DNA of 64,000 nucleotides from NCBI GenBank assembly GCA_027563935.2, contig CM050451.1, forward strand, positions 101,769,565-101,833,564, read 5' to 3'. The stretch is from Costus lasius (Eukaryota > Streptophyta > Magnoliopsida > Zingiberales > Costaceae). This document shows positions 1 to 12,116 of the stretch, piece after piece (the stretch's first letter is position 1; the number at the start of each line of letters is the position of its first letter). The notes beneath the pieces were generated by a model that was not told where the DNA came from, searched no databases, and was given only the letters and a program-made list of their open reading frames with translations. Both the position numbers and the translations under genes were made by a program.

Positions 1-801
1 ACAGCACACAATTGGGCAACCCACATAAGACTAAATAAACAAGCATATGGTTCAATCAACATGTGATCCATTCAAGAAATTAAAGTTTGAAAAACCCCAT
101 GGTATCAATTTAATTTCCTTATGAGCCCTACAACCTTACAATGGTCCATTGATGGGGATCCACTCATCCATCTAGTTAGATCCTTTGCCCTTGCATGCAC
201 CGAGTCCTAACTGACCCGAGTTGACCTAATGGTCAACCATGCATGCGCCAAGGGCTGAACAACCCTCATGAGTTTTTGGCAAGCGGGTGTGACCCCGGGC
301 CTAACTCAAGTGTGTTCAGTAATTGTCTCAACCAGACCTCGCTACACGCCCTAGATGCAGTCAACCTATAGCCACCTTGTGCTTGCGCATAGGTGCTATC
401 GGGTCAACCCATCTGAGCTGTCAGATGGTCTGATCAGACTTGGATCTAACCTAGTGGTGACTTCAACCCCATCAACCCATCTAAGGGTTTAATGTAGTGG
501 CACCTTAGATCTAATCAAGCGCGCAAGATGTAAGTTTTAGAAAACTTTTAGAACATGCGCAAACATTCAAACAAAGTTGATAACCCTTAGATCTAAGGGG
601 GTCCCCTTCAAGGGGGAGCGCAAACTTTAGGGGGTCCCCTTCAAGGGGGAGCGCATACATAGCCATGACACAAGCGCAATCTTCATGTTAGCATGATACA
701 AGCGCAAACTATGACTATGTAAACAAAGCATGAAGTAAGCGCAACAAGCATGGATCACAAACATTTCAAAGCAACCATATAGACTATACCGAAAGCCTAT
801 G
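1..801 (-). other. Untranslated leader of element Z (partial)
   Basis: Non-coding leader between the primer-binding site and gag, gag itself being off the left edge. It matches the leader of A near 12120-12830 and of F near 34790-35650. Only the PBS-proximal half is present, so the hairpin domain seen in the other leaders is missing here. No open reading frame in it looks real. Two tandem copies of an LTR-end-like repeat lie at 597-653. Confidence 0.8.
597..653 (-). repeat. Two tandem copies of an LTR-end-like repeat in the Z leader
   Basis: Two copies of GGGGTCCCCTTCAAGGGGG followed by AGCG lie back to back. The same motif forms the outer tip of the LTRs of A (near 5548) and, in reverse complement, of G (near 44915-44935). 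Its core CCCCTTCAAGGGG is nearly self-complementary. Confidence 0.75.
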
Positions 802-814
802 GCTCTGATACCAA
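802..814 (-). promoter_or_regulatory. Primer-binding site of Z (initiator tRNA-Met type)
   Basis: The sense strand reads TTGGTATCAGAGC, the usual plant initiator-tRNA-Met complement, one base from the LTR end at 816. It primes minus-strand DNA synthesis. Confidence 0.9.
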
Positions 815-815
815 T

Positions 816-2436
816 TGAAGGGTCCCTAAAAAGGGGGGGTGAAACCCTAAGCATGCGCAACATAAGACTTTGCATGGGCGGAATTAGGGTTTGCATAGGA
901 TCGCAAATGGTATAGCTATATGATCAACTTTAATTAAACTTAAGATCAAGTTATAATCTCACCATAGCCATGGATAGATGGCGGCTTGGAAGAAGAAAAC
1001 AAGGTTGATCTCCTCCAAAAGGTGCGCACACAAAAAGACAAAGACTACTCCCTTCTCACCTTTGTGCTAGCAAAAGCTTCAAGGGGTCTTGTTGCATGAA
1101 GGAGATGATGAACTCTTGGCCGATCCTTCTTCTCGTCACTTTCACCACACAAGAAGGTGTGTGTTGTCGAGAGCAAGATGATGGAGAGAAGCGTTAGCCA
1201 AACTTGTGATCGAATGTGGAGACATTCATCACAATTGTCAAACCGAAATGCCATAAATGGCAAGTCATCAAAGCTTGCGTTATGCGTTCACATGAAGTGA
1301 ACCAAACGCATAGCTCTCCTCTCAAATGAACCAAGTGCTCACATGTGAGCCGGTTCAATTCAATCGGTCCAATGACCAAACCAAATCAGCCCAAGAATCG
1401 GTTCAGACCAAATTAAACCCTAAGGTTCAAAATCTGACCGTTCATCCTTTTGATGCTCTTGATCTCTTCGATCTAGCATCCACACTCTCGATCGAAGCTT
1501 ACCGATCACAAGCCCTAATCAATCAAACATGATCAGACTGGATCTCACTTACAATCAGAGTTTAATCTCCTTTAAACTGAACTCGAACAATTCAGTCCAC
1601 ACGATCTGACTTAAGTAGCCATATCATCAAATTGTGCGACCCTAAGGGTTTCCTTTAAATGTCGGTAACGATAACTTACGTTATCACGATCAGTGAGGGG
1701 TATCTAGCAACACATCACTGTCTCCCGATATAAAGGAAAGAGTCTTCCAAGACTCCACCCAAACCATGGCACAAGTGTGAATCAAACTCATGAGGCATGC
1801 ATGTATCCTTTGCCACTGGATGTTCTTATTGGACAAGCATGTCAAGCTTGTAACTCCAATACGATGAGCATGATTAGATCAGATGCACATAGTCATCTGG
1901 GTATGGCCATACACTATCTCAATCATCTCATATAGGGGGGCCCTTTAGAACATCTCACTCCTTAAACAAGGAGACGGCAATCCTATGTCTATCACAAGTG
2001 CCCTAACCTGACTCAAGCTCACCATCCAAGATAGTCTATAATCATTATATTTCAAATGATATTGAACTACCTCAAAACAATGACAATCATCATTTAGAAA
2101 CACAAGTAATCTCAAGTCAAAGGACATGTGCCACTTAGTGCTTATAAGGATCATTCACATTGTGACAAGCAATGGAATATCCGAGTAGGGTCTGTCCAGT
2201 ACATCCAATGTACCCATGAGTCTACATCTTATTCCATGCTCGAAGCATCCTATAAGATTAGCACTCATATCAGTCTCAATCATATCAAGGCTGTCTCATG
2301 TTCACCAAGATATCTCGACTAAGGACAAAGAGCATGTCAGCCCAGCTGAACAGCTTAGAGACATTATTCAGAAGTACACTTATTACAGCAGACAAGGTAA
2401 CAACCTGAATAACAACCATGCCTTTTATAAACATCA
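816..2436 (-). repeat. 5' LTR of Z, truncated
   Basis: Family 1 LTR in minus orientation. It starts with TG at 816 after the PBS and lacks the last stretch, GGGCATACCCCAACA, that ends complete copies. The GNRA hairpin lies at 1670-1685, the 18-nt-loop hairpin at 1691-1720 and the 12-bp palindrome at 1901-1912. Short open frames inside are not genes. Confidence 0.85.
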
Positions 2437-3354
2437 AAGGGAAGACTCTTTCCTTTATATCGGGAGACAGTGATGTGTTGCTAGATACCCCTCACTGATC
2501 GTGATAACGTAAGTTATCGTTACCGACATTTAAAGGAAACCCTTAGGGTCACACAATTTGATGATATGGCTTACTTATGTCAGATCGTGTGGACTGAATT
2601 GTTTTGGTTCAGTTTAAAGGAATTTAAACTCTGATTGTAAGTGAGATCTGGTCTGATCATGTTTGATTGATTAGGGCTTGAGATCGGTAAGCTTCGATCG
2701 AGAGAATTGATGCTAGATCGGTGAGATCAAGAGCATCAAGAGATGAATGGTTAGATCTTGAGCCTTTTGGTTTAATATGATCTAGACCAAGGCTTGGTTT
2801 AATTTGGTATTTGAACCAAATAAAATTGAACCGGCTCATCAAGTGAGTGCATGGTTCAAAGTGAGGGGAGAAGCGATCGGTTCACTTGGAGTGAACGCAT
2901 GACCGCATGAGAGATTAAGGCTTGCTATTTTTAGAAGCCATGCCTCCACGTTCGAAAGGAACGTTTCTCTCGTCGCCCCTCTTCACCTCTCGACGCTTCT
3001 CTCATGTGGAGAGACTTCACGCTTAGGGAGAGTTGGACAAGCCAAGAGATCATCTCATCCCTTCACTCGATCAGGAGACTTGGAAATCCTTGCTAGCACA
3101 AGGAACGATAAGGAGAAGCCTCTCTCATCTTGTGTGCGTCTGCTTTGGAGGAGAGCCACATCGTTCTCTGCTTCCAAGTCGCCATCCAAGCAATGGCATC
3201 GGTATGATCTTGTGTTGATCTCTACAAAGTTTTAAGTTGATCATATATTTGCATACCAATCGATCTTGTAGGAAACCCTAGATTCCGCTTTGCGATTTTT
3301 TATATATGCGCATATTAGGGTTTCGCCCCCCCCCCCCCCCTTTAGGAACTTTCA
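2437..3354 (+). repeat. LTR P, truncated family 1 LTR on the plus strand
   Basis: It begins in the middle of the LTR (about position 755 of a complete copy such as I) and runs to the terminal ACTTTCA at 3354. The end resembles the LTR of I. Hairpins are at 2468-2497 and 2503-2518. A run of 15 C at 3326-3340 lies near the end. No PBS follows: the next base is already inside a family 2 LTR, so P is a 3' or solo LTR inserted into B1 that lost its left part. Confidence 0.8.
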
Positions 3355-5250
3355 GAAGATGCCGCCAACTCCTTATCCTCTTTACTCCAAGAGAAGAGGA
3401 AGAATAAGAGCTTCGGCTTTGAGGAAGATTGAGAGGAGGTCACGCCACCAAGTTCTTCTTCAAGTCTCGCCAAGAGGAGAGGGAGAAGAAGACTTGCGGC
3501 TACTTGTAGGAAGAAGGGTTGCACCACTTTGTTGTTGTCGCCCCTTGCCCCTCTATGCTTGTTCACATCTCCAAGTGATCATCATTGTTAGAGGGCGACA
3601 ATGAGTCCTATAAATAGGACTAGAGACGGCTTGAGCAATGGCTAAGATCATGCCAAGTGTATGGCTAGGATAAGGTGTCTTGAGGTAAGGAAAGTCTCTA
3701 AGACTTTGCAATAAACCTCATTCAACTTATCCATATTTGTCTAAGCACTATATTAGCCCAAGACTTGCCTCAAACGCATTCTTACCATCAAAGGATAAGT
3801 GGCTAGGTGCAACATGCATGAAGAATTTTGACCAAGCAAGGGTTTGGGGTGAATTAGGGTTTGGTGTTAAGGAAAGTCTCCAAGACTTTTCCATAAATCT
3901 CACCCCACTTAACATATGCGCCTAAGCTCTTTCTAAAAGAGCCATCAAGCCATATCAGCCCCAATACTTACCATAGAGGTAAGATACCATCAAGGGATGA
4001 AGGGGGAGGCGTCACTTCCTTCCAAAGGAAGCATTTTATGCCACCCACACCCCATTATGCCCCTAGGCGCCAATGGGGTTGGGTTTCTCCCCATTATACC
4101 CTTTTAAGCCAATTCCCTCTTCATGACAACTTATTATTGGGCCTCATTGGATAATGAGCTAGCCCAAACTTCATGGTATGGGTTGATTAAGCCATTGGAT
4201 CCAATCCAATGCAACCCTAATCCAAATGTGACCAATCTAGGTCAATTTCGGGTCAACCTGCCAAAAATGAAGTTTGGCTCCAATAACCTTCTTCCAACTC
4301 ATCAGGCCCATTGGCGCTGATGAAATCTTCCAAATGGATCCAAGTTATCCAATAACTTGATCATAAGGCTTCTTATTAAAGCAACGTCAAGAGTCTATTG
4401 CGTGTGACCCTATAGGATCCATATGACGATGGTAATGATGTAAACATCATAAGCAGTGAGGGGTATCTAGCAACACATCACTACTACCCATGTCATAGGA
4501 CTTAAGTCATTATGGCAACAACTCCTAATAAGCAATAAGGATTCCCATTGCATTATAGATCTCTTTGCCTAAACTGATATCCTGCCATTGGATTAGTCTC
4601 AAGTTTATCAATCCAATGCACTAGTCATGACTCAACTAGTGTGGCCACACATTCCTGTCATGCACCAATAAGGTGGGGCGCCCCGAGTGGATATCATGCT
4701 TCCAGTAAGGAAGGGGCAAATCCTACTATTGGTCATCCATGTCTCTACGTGACTTATGACATGCCCAATGACAGTCATTTTGGTCTCCCAATTACGGAGA
4801 GACGTAAGACTGTATCAAAGCATACCCATCATCAAATCTAGATATGAATACCTCAAGTCTAAGGATCAATGCAAACCTCTTGCATGTGAGATTGACCTGT
4901 TGACTAGACAAGTCAATCCTCACGGTGGATCACTTCAGTGCATCCAATGCACCTGTATGTCTGCGTCACTGTGCCCCGCACCTAACCAGCCCATACACCT
5001 GTCTCACATGTACCAAAGCTGTCCCATATCTGCTATGGTACCTTGTCTAGGGATAGCTTATGACAATGGATCCAATCCAAACTCCTGGGACATTATTTAT
5101 GCAATTCAATACATCAACGCCGGTAAAGTAATCTGCATAATAACAACCATGCCTTTATTGATTATATCAATTTCATTAATTTTATCAAAGTACATTCAAA
5201 CTATGCCTGACCATGTCCATACATTGGTCTGTAGGGCATATACACCAACA
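3355..5250 (-). repeat. LTR B1, family 2 LTR fragment
   Basis: It matches the family 2 LTR of H (53377-55302) along its length and ends TATACACCAACA at 5250. The left part is missing. It abuts gag of element C directly, without a polypurine tract, so it is the 5' LTR or a solo LTR of a minus-strand insertion in C. It carries hairpins at 4435-4450 and 4452-4485 and the palindrome GTGTGGCCACAC at 4639-4650. Confidence 0.8.
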
Positions 5251-5252
5251 AT

Positions 5253-5504
5253 ATGAACAAAATCGATTGTACTCCGGCAGAATTACTGAATATGCTCTGC
5301 ACCACAGAGCAGACTCTTGAGAAAGGAAAGCCTTCATCCTCTGTCTTGATGGTTCCTTCTGGGAATAAGAAGAAGGGGAAGAAGGGCAAAACCCCTATCA
5401 AGAGCTACAACAAGGCTTTGAAACAAAAGATGAAGCGGTCAAAGGACAACAGATGCTTCCATTGTGGCCAGCTGGGTCACTGTAGAGCGCTCCGAGGAGA
5501 GAAG
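5253..5504 (+). pseudogene. gag fragment of element C (C-terminal part with zinc knuckle)
   Basis: The fragment encodes the end of the Copia Gag: the segment beginning MNKIDCTPAELLNM, a lysine-rich stretch, and the start of a CCHC zinc knuckle, CFHCGQLGHC. Gag packages the RNA into particles. A deletion of about 12 bases relative to F removed part of the knuckle but kept the frame. The left end is cut by B1, the right end by A. Removing A restores a frame that runs into the protease at 14557 onward. Confidence 0.85.
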
Positions 5505-7209
5505 TGTTGGGTCCCTTTCAAGAGGGAGCGAAACCCTAATAGGTCCCCTTCAAGGGGGAGCGAAAACCCTAAATGGTGGCGCATAAATCTTTGCAAGCGA
5601 AAGCAAGGGTTTTCATAGATCTTTCGCAAGAACATATGATCAACTTGATGAAGTTTAGATCCATACCATAGCCATGAAGAAGATGGCGACTTGGAAGCAA
5701 GAGAACAAGAGAGGTCTCCTCCAAATTGTCGCACACAAAAGGATTGATGACTTGCTCCTTGGACGCTCCTTGTGCTAGCAAGGATCTCCAAGATGTCCTT
5801 GATCGAATGAAGGAAAAAGATGGTGTCTTGCTTGGCCAAACTTCTCGTCGTCAACACCTTCAACCCCTTGCGTCTCATCGAGAGAGAGGAGCCGAATGTT
5901 GAATGAGGCGTTAAACCACACATTGAACGTGGAGACGTTTTCATTTTTGGACTTTCCAAAAATAGCAACCGAAACCGTTGAAGCGTTTTGCGTTCACTTC
6001 AAGTGAACCAAACGATCATCCCACTCCATGTGGACCATGCGCTCACACTTGAGCCGGTTCACATGTCAATGGTTCATTGGTCAAACCAAATCAGCCCAAG
6101 CAATAGTCTAGACATTATCAAACCCAATGGTTCAATGATCTAACCGTCCATCTCTCGATGCTCTTGATCTCACCGATCTAGCATCAATACTCTCGATCGA
6201 AGCTTACCGATCTCAAGCCCTAATCAATCAAACATGATCAGACTAGATCTCACTTACAATCAGAGTTTAAACTCCTTTAAACTGAACCAAAACAAATCAG
6301 TCCACACGATCTGACTTAAGTAAGTCATATCATCAAATTGTGCGACCCTGAGGGTTTCCTTTAAATGTCGGTAACGATGACTTGCGTCATCACAATCAGT
6401 GAGGGGTATCTAGCAACACATCACTGTCTCCCGATATAAAGAAAAGAGTCTTCCAAGACTACACCCAAACCACAGCACAAGTGTGAATCAAACTCACAAG
6501 GCATACATGTTTCCTTTGCCACTGGATGTTCTTATTGGACAGGCGTGTCAAGCCTGTATTTCCAATATGATGAGCATGATAGATCAGATGAACATAGTCA
6601 CCTGGGTATGGCCATACACTTTCTCAATCATCTCATAGGGGGGCCCCTTTAGAACATCACACTCCTTAAACAAGGAGACGGCAATCCTTTATCTATCACT
6701 AGTGCCCTAACCTGACTCAAGCTCACCATCCAAGATAGTCTATAATCATTTTATTTCAAATGATATTGAACTACCTCAAAACAATGACAATCATCATTTA
6801 GAAAACACAAGTGATCTCAAGTCAAAGTACATGTGCCACTTGATGCAAACAAGGATTATTCACATTGTGACAAGCAATTGAATATCCTAGTAGGGTCTGT
6901 CTAGTACATCCAATGTACCCATGAGTCTACATCTTATTCCATGCTCGAAGCATCCTATAAGATTAGAACACATATTAGTCTTAACCATATCAAGGCTGTC
7001 TCATGTTCACCAAGATATCTCGACTAAGGACATATAGCATGTCAGCCTAGCTGAACAGCTTTGAGACATTATTCAGAAGTACACTTATTACAGCAGACAA
7101 GGTAACAAACTGAATAACAACCATTGCCTTTATAAACATAAAAGTTTATTACACAATACCGATACAATCCCAAGGCCTCAAACATTAGCCTTAAGGGCAT
7201 ACCCCAACA
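5505..7209 (-). repeat. 3' LTR of A
   Basis: Bounded by TGTTGGG on the left and CCCAACA on the right. It starts with two copies of the purine-rich end repeat. The GNRA hairpin at 6376-6391 has stem GATGAC/GTCATC and sense loop GCAA. The 18-nt-loop hairpin is at 6397-6426 and the palindrome at 6606-6617. Confidence 0.95.
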
Positions 7210-7221
7210 ATCTCCCACTTG
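7210..7221 (-). promoter_or_regulatory. Polypurine tract of A
   Basis: The sense strand reads CAAGTGGGAGAT directly before the LTR start. The same tract stands before the 3' LTR of every element here. It primes plus-strand DNA synthesis. Confidence 0.85.
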
Positions 7222-7229
7222 CACTTAAT

Positions 7230-10200
7230 CTAATGGTTGAGAAATCTCAAACCCATATTATTACAGTGCTTCTCATGCTTCTGCTGCGTCAGAGGCTTGG
7301 TAAGCGGGTCTGCCAGATTGTCATCTGTATGAACCTTGCAGATTTTGATCTCGCCACGATCTATGATCTCCCTGATCAAATGAAACCGTCTCTGTATGTG
7401 CTTGGACTTCTGGTGCGACCGTGGTTCCTTTGCTTGTGCGATTGCTCCAGTGTTATCACAGAAGATAACCAAAGGATCTGCACTCGAAGGAACAACACCA
7501 AGTTCTCTCACGAACTTACGAATCCACACTGCCTCCTTGGATGCTTCCGAGGCAGCAACATACTCGGCTTCTGTTGTGGAATCAGCAACAGTTGACTGTT
7601 TGAAACTCTTCCACACCACTGCTCCACCATTCAAGCTAAAAACATAGCCTGATTGCGATCGGAAATCATCCTGGTCAGACTGGAACGAAGCGTCAGTATA
7701 TCCTTCAATACTGAGTTCTTCCTGACCACCATACATCAAGAACATATCTTTGGTCCTCCGCAAGCGACTGGTCCTCCGCAAGCCTGGATTACTTTGGAAC
7801 CGACTGGTCACGCTTAACCCGTAAGCGACGTCTGGGCGAGTACACAACATCGCATACATAATGGATCCAATAGCCGAAGCATAAGGCGTATTGTCCATTT
7901 CATCTTTCTCAGTCTGTGTTTGTGGACACTGACTCTTTGAAAGATTCAGACCATGTCTGACTGGAAGATATCCTCTTTTAGAATTCTCTAAATGGAATCT
8001 CTCCAGGACTTTATCGATGTAAGTACTCTGGCACAGCCCGAGAAGCCTCTTAGATCTATCCCTGTAGATCTTCACACCTAATACATAGGCTGCTTCTCCC
8101 AAATCTTTCATCTGGAAACATTTCCTTAGCCATGCTTTAACAGCATGCATCTCAGGAATATCGTTTCCAATGATTAAGATATCATCAACGTAGAGGACTA
8201 GGAAAGTAATTACGCTCCCACTAAACCTCTTATATACACACGGGTCATCTTCGTTTTTGATGAAACCAAACTCAGTGATTGATTCATCAAAACGAATATT
8301 CCAGCTTCTCGATGCTTGTTTGAGTCCATAAATGGACTTCTTTAACTTGCATATCTTATGACGATCTGATGGATTAGTGAAACCTTCTGGTTGTGTCATA
8401 TACACATCCTCATCCAGATTTCCGTTAAGGAAAACTGTCTTCACATCCATCTGCCATATCTCATAATCATAATATGCAGCTATCGCGAGAAGAATCCAAA
8501 TAGACTTGAACATGGCTACAGGAGAGAAAGTTTCATCATAATCTATCCCGTAGATTTGTTTGAAACCTTTCGCAACTAGCCTGCCTTTATAGGTAACTAT
8601 GTTACCATCCATGTCAATCTTCTTATTGAAGATCCATTTACAGCCTATAGGGATTACTCCCGGAGGCGGATCAACCAAATCCCAGACTTGGTTATCTGAC
8701 ATGGAGTCCATCTCGGCTCGCATAGCTTCAAGCCATCTAGCTGACTCCGGTCCACTGACCGCATCCGCATAAGTGAGGGGTTCATCATTATCAATGATGT
8801 AGACTCCGTCATAGCGCTCAGGCAGTCGACGGATCCTTCCCGATCTTCGCGGTTCCTGTGATGTCTGAGCCTCAGGTTGTTCAATAACCTGCTCTACCGG
8901 CTCAGGCTCATTTAACTGTGCTTGACTACTTTGTCCTTCCTCTGGATTCTCATCCAGCTTTATTTCTCTCCCACTGGCTTCTTGCAGAAGAAGCTCCTTC
9001 TCAAGAAATATGGCCGTCCGAGCAACAAATACCTTGTTCTCTTTGGGATCGTAGAAATAATAACCCTTAGTTTCCTTAGGGTAACCGACAAAAATACATT
9101 TCTCATATCTGCTCTCCAGTTTCCCAGAGGCGAGCTTTTTGACATAAGCCTCGCAACCCCAGATCTTAATAAATGTCAAGCTTGGCTGTTTCCCATACCA
9201 TAACTCATATGGCGTCTTTGAAACTGCCTTGGATGGCACTCGGTTTAGTACCTTTGCAGCTGTTTCCAGTGCAAATCCCCAAAAGGAGTATGGAAGAGTA
9301 GCCTGACTCATCATCGAACGAACCATATCAAGTAACGTTCTATTTCTCCTCTCGGACACACCATTCCATTGCGGTGTTCCTGGCGGAGTGAGCTGTGAGA
9401 TAATCCCACACTCCTTTAGATAGTCAGTAAACGCATGACTCAAGTATTCTCCACCTCGATCAGAACGAAGTGCCTTGATATTTCGGCCTAGCTGATTCTG
9501 TACTTCATTCTTGAACTCTTTGAACTTGTCAAAAGATTCACTCTTATGTCTCATCAGATAGACATAACCATACCTACTGAAATCATCAGTAAAGGTAATG
9601 AAGTACTGATAGCCACCTCTAGCATGTTTACTAAATGGCCCACACACATCACTGTGTATAAGGTCAAGTAAACCTGAAGCCCTTTGACCTTTGTTAGGAA
9701 AAGGTGACTTCGTCATTTTACCCGTTAAACAAGCTTTGCATGTATCAATCTCCTCATAGGAGAATGATCCCAGCAGTCCATGATCATGCAACCGCTTAAT
9801 GCGCTTCTTGTTAATATGGCCTAAACGACTATGCCATAGCAAGGTGCTGCCATCAGCATACTTGGCTTTCTTATTATCAATGTTTTGTATAGAATATTCC
9901 ATGTCCAACATGAATAACCTATTGTTAATTGAACCAGTAGCATAAACAATATTATCAAGAGTAAGATAACACTTTGAAATCTTGCATTCAAAGGAAAACC
10001 CTTTCCTGACAAGAGCAGGAATAGAGATACTATTTTTGGTAATACTGGGTACAAAGTAACAATTGTTTAATTCTAATACAATGCCAGATGGTAATGAGAT
10101 GTAATAATCCCCTACAACAACAGCAGCAACCCGTGCCCTGTTTCCAACTCATAGGTCCACCTCATGCTGTCCCACCTGTCTTCTTCTCTTGAGTTCCTGT

Positions 10201-11092
10201 ACATTTGAACAAATGTGAACTCCACATGCAGTGTCCAACACCCATGATATAGAAGAAGAAGATATCATGACTTCAGTCACAAATATACCTGAGCCAGAAG
10301 CGATGCTTCCCCTCTTATCTCCTTGGAGCGCTTTACAGTCCTTTTTCCGTGACCCAGCTGGCCACAGTGGAAACACCTGTATTCCTTTGACCGCTTAACC
10401 TTTTGTTTCAGAGCCTTGTTGTAGTTCTTGACTGGGGCTTTGCCCTTCTTCCCCTTCTTCTTGTTCCTTGAAGGAAACATCAAGACAGAGGTTGAAGGCT
10501 TTCCCTTCAGAGTCTCCTCCGTAGTCAAGAGCATATTCAGTAGCTCTGCCGGAGTACAATCGATTTTGTTCATATTAAAGTTAATTATGAACGCATCGAA
10601 AGAGGGCGGGAGAGACTGCAGAATAATGTCTACAGCAAGCTCCTGGTTGATGGTATGCCCCAGTTTCTCTAGAGCCTCCTTGTGCCCAATCATCTTGAGC
10701 ACGTGAGCTCCCACTGGGCTCCCTTCAGCCAGTTTGCTCTGAAAGAAAAGCTTTGTCAGATTATAGCGTTCTGTCCTCGCCTGTGCAGCATACAGCATCT
10801 TGAGGTTTGCTATAATTTCTATAGCAGACATATCCTCATGCTGGCGCTGCAGCTGTGGCGTCATAGACGCTAGCATCAGGCAAGCGACATCAATGCTATC
10901 ATTGACGTGCTTTTCATAGGCTTCACGAACCGCCCTTGCGGCGTTCGCAGCGGGTTGAGGCGGCACAGCCGTCTCGAGGACATACAGTTTCCTCTCTGCC
11001 TTAAGAACAATCTTAAGGTGTCCGTACCAGTCTGAGAAGTTTGGCCCAGCAAACTTCTCCCTTTCCAGTAGGGATCGCACATTGAAGCTCAT
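7230..11092 (-). pseudogene. Gag-Pol polyprotein of A, broken
   Basis: Begins at ATG 11092 with MSFNVRSLLEREKF, as in F. Gag, zinc knuckle, protease, integrase (HHCC and DDE), reverse transcriptase (YVDD) and RNase H follow and end at 7230. Two lesions break it. A one-base deletion near 10348 shifts the frame in the zinc knuckle, and a CGA to TGA change gives a stop at 10149-10151 in the protease region. From there to the end the frame is open for about 970 codons. Near 7755-7795 a 12-residue stretch between RT and RNase H is replaced by 5 residues copied from the neighbouring sequence, still in frame. Confidence 0.95.
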
Positions 11093-11398
11093 GGTGTTCG
11101 TTGCTGCAGGAATCTACAACAATGCAAGAACAGCAAGGTCAGTATCAATGTCTAGAATCAATCCAGGACTTAAGAAAGATTCTTTTCTCACTATTTTATC
11201 TGACTGAAAAATCCATTAAAACAGTCCGAAAGAGTAGCACTCTTTTAGTTAGATGGGATCCAGATTTCATACTTGGTCTCCGCGTCCCGCTCAGGCGAGA
11301 TAAGATGCACAGAGAGTACAAGCACTAATTTCTGGTAGGCAGTCCCTGCCAATCACCAACCCGTGTGATTCCCCTTCATCTGGGCAATCCAGCAGACT

Positions 11399-11624
11399 GT
11401 GCCAACTGAGTTGGTACAACACAGTCTCTGATCCCACAGATGGCTGCCTCCATATAGCTAACATATGCCCCCATGTAGCCTACATGGTCAAGCTGACCTG
11501 ACCTACTCCCTGGACCACCACGTGCTATGCTGAGCAACGAGAAGCAATAAATCCCTTCTCTGTAACACGCAGGTGTAATCCCGCACCGTCTGAAGATGGA
11601 TGGACGTGCCCACTGAGTGGGTAC
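11399..11624 (-). other. Pair of UCA-loop hairpins in the A leader
   Basis: At 11606-11624 and 11399-11417 the sense strand reads GTACCCAC-TCA-GTGGGCAC and GTACCAAC-TCA-GTTGGCAC. Both pair over eight positions except an A.C mismatch at the third pair. They differ from one another by one complete base pair (C-G against A-T). Confidence 0.7.
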
Positions 11625-11980
11625 AACACGGCTCCAACGATAGTCAGAACAGTGAGGTTTCGCGTCAGAAGGCTTTACGAGCTTGATATTTTAGCGTTGG
11701 ATTTTAACGGTCTTTTATCTTCTTAACTATCATGCAATTCCTATGGTGATAGCAGAAGATAAACTCATGCAGTTCTAATTATATAAGCAATAAAAAGAAA
11801 GCATGGATCTTATGTGGTAAAAGCCCATAGCCTAAGTAAGACCTTAACCTAACTTAAGTCTTCACTTGCTTTTCTTGGGTCTTTTGCCTCTCATCTGGTC
11901 CAACCCAGGGCCCTAGCGCCAAGAGCAGCTCAGGTGCGCCACCAGCTGAATGCGCTTCATTGCCATGTGTGCATTGAATT

Positions 11981-12116
11981 CTTGTCTGATTAAATTACAA
12001 TTCAATCTATCTAGACAAGATTGACTCGCAGGTCAATTACATTTTATAAATTAAATACAATGTGATTCGCAGATCACAAATAAATATTAATTTATAACTA
12101 ACCAGTCTCGCAGGCC
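11981..12116 (-). other. Leader hairpin domain of A (three CUGCG loops plus a long stem)
   Basis: Three hairpins with sense loop CTGCGA lie at about 12105-12116 (weak stem), 12061-12078 (stem TGTGAT/ATCACA) and 12020-12037 (stem ATTGAC/GTCAAT). A long bulged stem, CTTGTCT with AGACAAG, lies at 11981-12019. The arrangement recurs in D/E, F, G and I. Confidence 0.75.

Larger units (their letters stand above)
1..2436 (-). mobile_element. Element Z: 5' end of a family 1 Ty1/Copia retrotransposon, cut at both sides
   Basis: From right to left this is a truncated 5' LTR, a primer-binding site and part of the untranslated leader. The coding part lies beyond the left window edge. The leader is recognisable by similarity to the leaders of A, D and F. 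The right side stops about 70 bp short of the expected LTR start and fuses to an LTR of opposite strand (P). No TSD can be read because neither true end is in the window. Confidence 0.85.

Noticed and set aside
3326..3340. Run of 15 C in LTR P as a functional site
   Set aside because: Equivalent positions in I and G have short C runs. It is most simply a slippage expansion or sequencing uncertainty.
816..3354. Z and P read as the ends of one element with inverted termini, such as a DNA transposon
   Set aside because: Both halves align to family 1 LTRs with PBS or LTR tips in the expected places. No terminal inverted repeat or transposase is present.
4756..5256. Open frame of 166 codons in LTR B1
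   Set aside because: It lies within a family 2 LTR. The matching frame in H (54809-55192) is shorter and diverges, so there is no sign of protein selection.
7233..7595. Antisense open frame of 120 codons opposite RNase H, repeated at 18726, 21070 and 29892
   Set aside because: It is the mirror of a conserved coding region. Its conservation follows from the sense protein, its length varies among copies and no start context or motif supports it.
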